Of a DNA stretch of 64,000 nt, positions 58,153 through 64,000 are shown in pieces (within the stretch, counting starts at the first letter, position 1; the number at the start of each line of letters is the position of its first letter). The DNA comes from Epiperipatus broadwayi (Eukaryota > Onychophora > Udeonychophora > Euonychophora > Peripatidae). Position numbers and translations under genes: made by a program. The stretch lies in the NCBI GenBank assembly GCA_028023455.1, contig JAQFVV010006203.1:10884876-10948875 (forward strand). The letters run 5' to 3'. The notes below the pieces were generated by a model. The model worked only from the letters and a program-made list of their open reading frames with translations, was not told where the DNA came from and made no database searches.

Positions 58153-59115
58153 TTTTTGATAATACTGCAATTTAAAATCCCACCCCCCTTATAAGTTTCC
58201 TGAAATATATTCTTTATAAATCAGACTCCCTAAAACTTCACTTCCTTATTTTCCTAAATGCAACTCATCTTTATAACCCCTCATTCCAATAAAACAATCC
58301 CACACATTCCCAAACATAACGTTAATTTATCTCACACAATTTTTTCAATCTCATTTATAGAATATGTCCTATCTAACAAATGCCTCTCGTCAAATCTTGG
58401 TAATAATCCAACTGCTCCTACTCTTCCTTTAATCTTACTCAAATTCCTATTCAATTCTACATACTCATCCATTACTTTCTCTGATGGTTCTGACAAATTA
58501 TTAGTCCCTACCATAACATACACATCGCTACTACCTTGTTTTTTTACTTTACTGCTACATCCCTAATTCTAGCTCCTGACAAACATACTCTTATATACCT
58601 TTTTCTATTTTCCCTATTATATCCCCACATTCTCTAATTAGAGAATCTCCTATCAATACTGTCTCAATCTATTTTCTCTACTCCATCCATAACATTTTCT
58701 ACTGCCTTCTGGCCCTTCTTATCTACTTTTTTTTTTTATCATTCCTACTCAATTATTCCTTTATCTTACATTTTATCTCTAATGATTTTAATTTTGTTTC
58801 TACATCCATCACTTCTTCCTCTCTTTCTTTGGCTAATCATCTCCATTGCGCTACTACTTTCTCCATCCATATTTCCTGACACTCCACTAAAACCACACTA
58901 TCCTATCTTCCTTAACTACATTTTACTCCCTTTCCCCTGTCTTTCTCTTTACACTATCTACACTTAGAAACTACTTTCTCACCTCTTTTATCACAATTGC
59001 ACACTGACTACAAGTGATAAACCTCATCACATACAGTACATTTTACCAGAGCACACCTATTTTCTTTCTGCTGATTATATACACATTGTACAATACAAAT
59101 GCAACCCATATTCTT
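58153..59115 (-). pseudogene. CR1-like LINE ORF1 (PHD and SGNH-like), dead
   Basis: At its start (59112 downward) the minus strand reads MGCICIVQCVYN, then CALVKCTVCDEVYHL and further Cys residues, a PHD-like zinc finger broken by a stop. After a Ser/Lys-rich linker, the frame 58523-58332 contains YVMVGTNNLSEPSEKVMDEY and GRVGAVGLLPRFDER, which fits an SGNH/esterase block (the GTND-type motif with Asn for Asp). CR1 and L2 ORF1 proteins are known to carry PHD and esterase domains. There are multiple stops and frameshifts. The 3' end of this block runs into the target duplication at 58153-58163. Confidence 0.65.
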
Positions 59116-61140
59116 TATTTCCCAAATCACGAATTATTCAAACGTTATTTTTTTTCTTAAATTAAATAACTATTCTTAAATTAAAAAAAAAACAAAACTT
59201 TTAATAGCAAATTTACTAAAAACTAATCATCAAATTTTTTTTAAAAAAAATCTTCTATATATAAAATAACAATATATTGTACAACCTCATCAATATTATC
59301 TAGATACACGATACCACACACCCACAACATACCTCTAACTTTATTCTAATTTAAATTTTCTTTCTCTCATAACATTAACACTTAACAAAAACCTAATTAA
59401 AGATAACCTTAGATAATAAAAATACAAAAATAATTTCTTTCCTAAATAATAAAATATATACCACCCTAAAATAATAAAATAATTATCAATCAAAATCACC
59501 ACGAATTAAAAATTTGATTTTAAAATAATTTTTAGATAAACTTATAGAAAAGATTTGAGGAAAAGAAATCTCGACTTCTAAATAAAAACTTATTGTTCGA
59601 AAACACCCACCCCCTTCAAAAATAAGTTGTTGATAGATTCAAATGAGATTTCCCAAAATAAATATTCCTTTCACAAGAGAGTAAGACCCAACCGACCTGA
59701 GACAACTCCAAGAACAGGACTATGGGGTAGATTGGATCCCAAGATATGGATCAACCTTTATAAATACTACAAACCTATTCAATTAATTAATCTTATTAAT
59801 TTTAATTTTAAAAATTGTTTGATTCATTCATCGATTCATTTCGATAAACATTTTCATCATTTTTTTTATTTTCCAATTCTCACCTGAATTACCACCTCTC
59901 ATTTATTCGAATTTTTATCTAATTAAATTGTTCTGAATTATTTTATTCCCAATAAATGACATCATGAAAACCAACCACTGTCATGAGGAACAACCCTTCA
60001 GTGACTGACCCCCCTATTGAAATATCTCCGATGAAATTCTGAAATACCGTAAATCTCCTAATAAAAAATTTCAACACCCAAACTCCAACCAATCGATCTT
60101 CTTCACCAGACAACCTATAATATTTTTTATTCTTCCTCACTCAATTAAAACTCTAACAATCTCTATACCAACATAAATTTACTCAAATAAATCTTAAACT
60201 TTCCCTCATATATTTATCTTTGTTACTAACTTTGTAACATGAACTTTGAACTATACTAGAAAGATATATATTTACAAATAAAACTCTATCAGTAAATACT
60301 TTCTCTGTTAATAGTGTTAATAAACAATTAATAATTTTGTAATAAATCAATTAATAATTCTAATAAATAAATTAATAATTTCTTTCATATTTAATAAACT
60401 TTTCAATATCTTACAATGACAATCTCAAATCTTTTCCACACAATCAAAACCGTATTATTTATTCTTTGAAACTTATCTTTAAAGATTTATCAATTTTAAT
60501 TTCATTTATTATTTTATTAATTATTCACCATCTCCATCACGATGTTTCTATTTCACCTTAGTTAAGATAGATTTAGAGTATACAAAAAAACGTCAAAAAT
60601 TATGTTATATACAAAAACGGGAACTTATGTGTTGGCACAACACCTCTAGGTCATGAAACCAATAAACGACTTTCCCTGACGACTTATAGAAAACCTTCTG
60701 ATTTTAATTACGGACAATCTTCTCCGGGAGGAGTCATTTTAAAAAACAGTCGACCGGCACCTTTTCCAGCTGGGAGTTTTGAGCAGTGGGGGGATGACTT
60801 AAATCGTTTTGACAGATGTAAGGGAGGTAAAATCAACTTAAAAATACTGCCCCCCTAGAAAAACTTCAAAAAAAACGTTTTTAACCGAAATATAAATACC
60901 AAAATAAATAAATAACATTTTTTTAAATAAAAAAAACTTCTATATATAAATAACAAAGGAAAAATTTTACAACAAAAACAAATAAAAACAATTTTCAATT
61001 TCAAATTCTTTTAATCACTAATTTTACTTTCATATACAAAAATCACTCTTTATATTAATGCTCTCAGCCTAAACAAATATTAAAATAATATTTATTCTCA
61101 GATAACTTGTCTCTATTCTTTGTTCTCTATTCATTATTTA
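59116..61140. other. AT-rich stretch, possible LINE 5' region
   Basis: This lies just upstream of the LINE ORF1 on the minus strand, so part of it may be the LINE's 5' UTR. A less AT-rich island at 60600-60860 (with GACCGGCACC and CTCCGGGAGGAG) and short frames at 59627-59887 and 59943-60140 are unassigned. No gene can be supported. Confidence 0.4.
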
Positions 61141-64000
61141 CTTCAGAGCCATCTATTGTAAGCTTGAGTAATCAAATGTTTATCACAGAAGAAAGCCAAT
61201 ATTCTGAGACTAATTTAAGAATTTAGATGTAGTACTAATATCTATTAATTATTCAAGCATACATTACCTGATTATGAAGTAAATTTAGTTTGTATTATTT
61301 TTGGCTTTTTAAGAATAATAGCATCTCTCTCTCAAATGCTATCTAACCACTCCCTCTCTGTACTGAATCGTCCCATATTCATTTGGATACATGAATATTA
61401 AAATATTTATAAATACTAACAGGCAATACATGTTCATGTTATTCATATTGGATAAAATATTGTGTTGTATTAATTTAAAATGCTTCAAAATTGAAATAAA
61501 GAGTAAAATTATATGTGAGACACCATCAATTTTTATTTTATATGATAAACTTACATATTAACAAATTGCAATTTTTTAAAAGTATTCTATATATCAGTCA
61601 TCATCATAATTTTCACTTGGCAATCACATAATGATGACTTTTATCTATTTAATTGATTTGGCAATTTTAATTTTGATATTACATTTTATTTATTGCTATA
61701 GGGTAATCATTTAATGGGAAATATAGTTTGATCTCTAAAATGCTTTTAATCAATGATCCCAGTGATTTCCCATTGCTGTAGATTATGTTTTCATCACCAC
61801 AATTTCCAATTATACTGACACCCATATATTCTCCAGAACTAATTTATGTAATGCTGCAGTGTAATTATTCTCTTTAAACTTCGTTTTATTTCTTAAGTTT
61901 TTTTTAATTTATATATAATGTTGCAGTTCGCCTGTTATTTAATACCTAACTTACATAATGCATTGGAGTACTTATTTTGATCAAAATAGGATTTTATACA
62001 TTAACTTCATAAAGATTTTTAATTTTACTATAATTCCTCTGATTTTTAAGTAAAGACTGACTGTGCATATATTTAATTATTAAAAACATATTACTGTATC
62101 ATAACTTCAAACAACTGTAACAATATTTTTAACTCATTTTTTATTTGACAAATAATTATTAAAAAGTTGTATTAGCTCATTATACCTAATTATGAATTTT
62201 GCAACAAAAAATATATATTTTTAAATTAATTTTTGTAAAACTCTTAAAAAATGTTGATTGTTTTATGCAGTTTACATTTAATAATAACTTACAATATAAA
62301 AAATATTTGAATAATTTTGCTACTATTTGTGTCTAAATTTTATAAATACCAACATTACAAAAAAATTTTTTTTCTAGAAAATCAAATAAAAATGAACATT
62401 AAAAAGTATAAATTATGAGAACTCCATTGTAATATAATTTTAATACAATAATATTGCATCTTACATGGTGAAAATATTAAGAACTTCAATTATAACCATG
62501 CATTTTCAGTATCCTTAAAAAAATTACTGTGCAATGAAAATTCACTTAGATTAAAATTGAAGTTGTTATTATTTCCTTTAAGTAATAGTTTTATTGTATT
62601 GAAAATATTAAAAATATAATAAAATGCTCCTTTTCTAAATGTCTTGATAGTGCTTAGTATTTTTTTTTTTACTTGATTTAAAATTATATGTATTATTAAT
62701 AGATATTTTGAATTTTCTAATTAATGAAATTTTTGTTGAAGTATCAACTACTATAATTAAAGTTTCTTACATCTGCTTAATGTTCTGAAAAATTTCAGAC
62801 TTATAGTCATTACCTGTCTGGTTTTGCATTAACAAGGTAAAAATGCTGTTCATGTTGTTTTCTTTCTCTACATCTTCTTAAAGCAAACATATTGGCCTCA
62901 CTACCTTATATGCAGTTTAACAGTGTAAAAAATTTATACCTCTAAAATAGAGATACTATAATAAATTCTGTTAAGAGGATAGAAATTGTTAAAGATAAAA
63001 TGTTAGCACTTGGTAGACTAATGTTTCAACTTTCAGACTAAAAATTTGATGTTCTTAACATTTTACATCTCATGATAATTGATTATAAACCCAGCTAGAT
63101 ATTTCCTGAATGGTTTATATTTTGGGAGTGGAAAAGTTATATCTTAATTTTAATTCTTATACATAAAATACATGTTATATTGTTTTATCTTTGGTTTAAA
63201 AAAAAAAAAAACAGTTTTTACAACAACAAAAAAAAATGGACAAAAATCAATTTTTGACAGTCAATCAAAACACTAAAGAAATGGTTAGTAGTGTCTAGAA
63301 CTTTAAATATATAAATCATCATGAGAATTTTAAGTCACATGTTCACAATTACTATATCATTTTTTCTTTGGATTATACCAGTCTTATATAGATCTTGAAA
63401 ATTAAAGCTGGGAATTATTTAAATTATTAGTTTTAATTGAGATATGTGTATACAAATATTCATGAATAACCTATCTAAGTGTTGTAGTTATGATTTATTT
63501 TTTTTATGTTTTACTGAAAAATGGAAAAGAATAAAACAAAAAAGTAAAGGAAAAAAAGAAAAATAGAAAACAAATTTTAATTACTAGATTTTAAAATATT
63601 TTTTTGTTGATTATTATTAACTATTAATGACTTTTTTATTTGTTTATAATGGTGTTTCATGAATATAAAAGCATAGTCTGGATTGGCTGGGAAAAAAAAT
63701 CTATTTCAGCAGAAATATGGATTTGACATATCAATTTATTTATGATTGTGCACCTAAAGCCTTTAAAATTTTGTAAAACTAGGTATATGGTGTGTTAGAA
63801 CCACGGAGAAAATAAGATGATAAACTTATTGTGAGCGATTAAAAGGAGAAGTCTAAATGTAATAGTAGAGTGGAGAAAAGATTTTTTACCTAAGTTGGTT
63901 TTCTGAAAGTAGAAATAAACAATGTCATTATTATAGATCCAAGAATAAGACAATTTTATAAATAACATCTAAAACAAATGATAGATTGATGATGATTAGA
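61141..64000. other. AT-rich intergenic stretch, nothing recognised
   Basis: Homopolymer runs and short chance frames only. I see no exon, RNA gene or repeat related to the families elsewhere in the window. Confidence 0.6.

Larger units (their letters stand above)
51180..59115 (-). mobile_element. CR1-like LINE, split by nested elements
   Basis: A long non-LTR retrotransposon runs from right to left. The ORF1 region is 58153-59115, then a foreign insertion at 54642-58152, then ORF2 with endonuclease, reverse transcriptase and C-terminal zinc knuckle down to about 51286, and a 3' end near 51180. An 11-bp sequence (TTTTTGATAAT) at both edges of the insertion shows that the two halves were once continuous, and the reading frame runs across when the insert is removed. 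An ORF1 with a PHD-like finger plus an SGNH/esterase-like segment, followed by an APE endonuclease and RT, is the CR1/L2 plan. All frames are broken. Confidence 0.85.

Noticed and set aside
1-64000. CRISPR arrays, operons, phage or integron structures
   Set aside because: Spliced genes, SINEs and LINEs show eukaryotic DNA. The tandem repeats lack regular short repeat-spacer layout.

Overview
This is a very A+T-rich stretch of animal nuclear DNA: long introns, GT/AG splice sites, tRNA-derived SINEs, CR1-like and L1/Tx1-like LINEs, an LTR retrotransposon and foldback elements. It looks like an invertebrate metazoan, but I cannot name the phylum from sequence alone. There is no sign of bacterial, plasmid or viral gene organisation.

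The only host gene I can support is on the + strand. It is the C-terminal half of a mitochondrial proline dehydrogenase (PRODH family), carried by six short exons at 5105-5197, 17891-18037, 28343-28438, 31389-31573, 39568-39656 and 42721-42929. The exons join in frame into 272 codons plus a stop. The N-terminal half must lie upstream of the window or was missed in 1-5104. The five introns are about 12.7, 10.3, 3.0, 8.0 and 3.1 kb, and much of the larger ones is mobile DNA.

Layout. 1-5104: upstream intron with a SINE and two LINE relics. 5780-16514: an LTR retrotransposon on the minus strand, inside the first visible intron, with 1.67-1.68 kb LTRs, a primer binding site, a polypurine tract and one coiled-coil gag-position ORF, but no recognisable pol. 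18977-20360, 27767-28027 and 37391-39037: three insertions of a non-coding family with a 454-bp unit (called R454 here), each carrying copies of what appears to be a type I hammerhead ribozyme. 20895-21465: a purine-only tract. 33347-34035: a truncated L1/Tx1-like LINE. 42930-43670: the PRODH 3' UTR. 43670-51180: mostly unannotatable AT-rich intergenic DNA with a tRNA-Gly-like SINE head and a small hairpin element. 51180-59115: a three-level nest, in which a CR1-like LINE on the minus strand is split by a foldback element with ~360-bp subrepeats (F360), itself split by an L1/Tx1-like LINE on the plus strand. 59115-64000: AT-rich DNA without a recognisable gene.

The most interesting content is the pair of non-coding repeat families, R454 and F360. 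Both consist of inverted plus direct tandem units, have an asymmetric extra tail of about 40-46 bp on the inverted side, and are flanked by 7-15 bp target duplications. R454 also carries the hammerhead-like motif and has a short copy with a 15-bp duplication, which points to RNA-mediated spread. This resembles Penelope-like elements and their small non-autonomous, circular-RNA relatives (retrozymes). That assignment is inference from architecture and needs structural and comparative searches.
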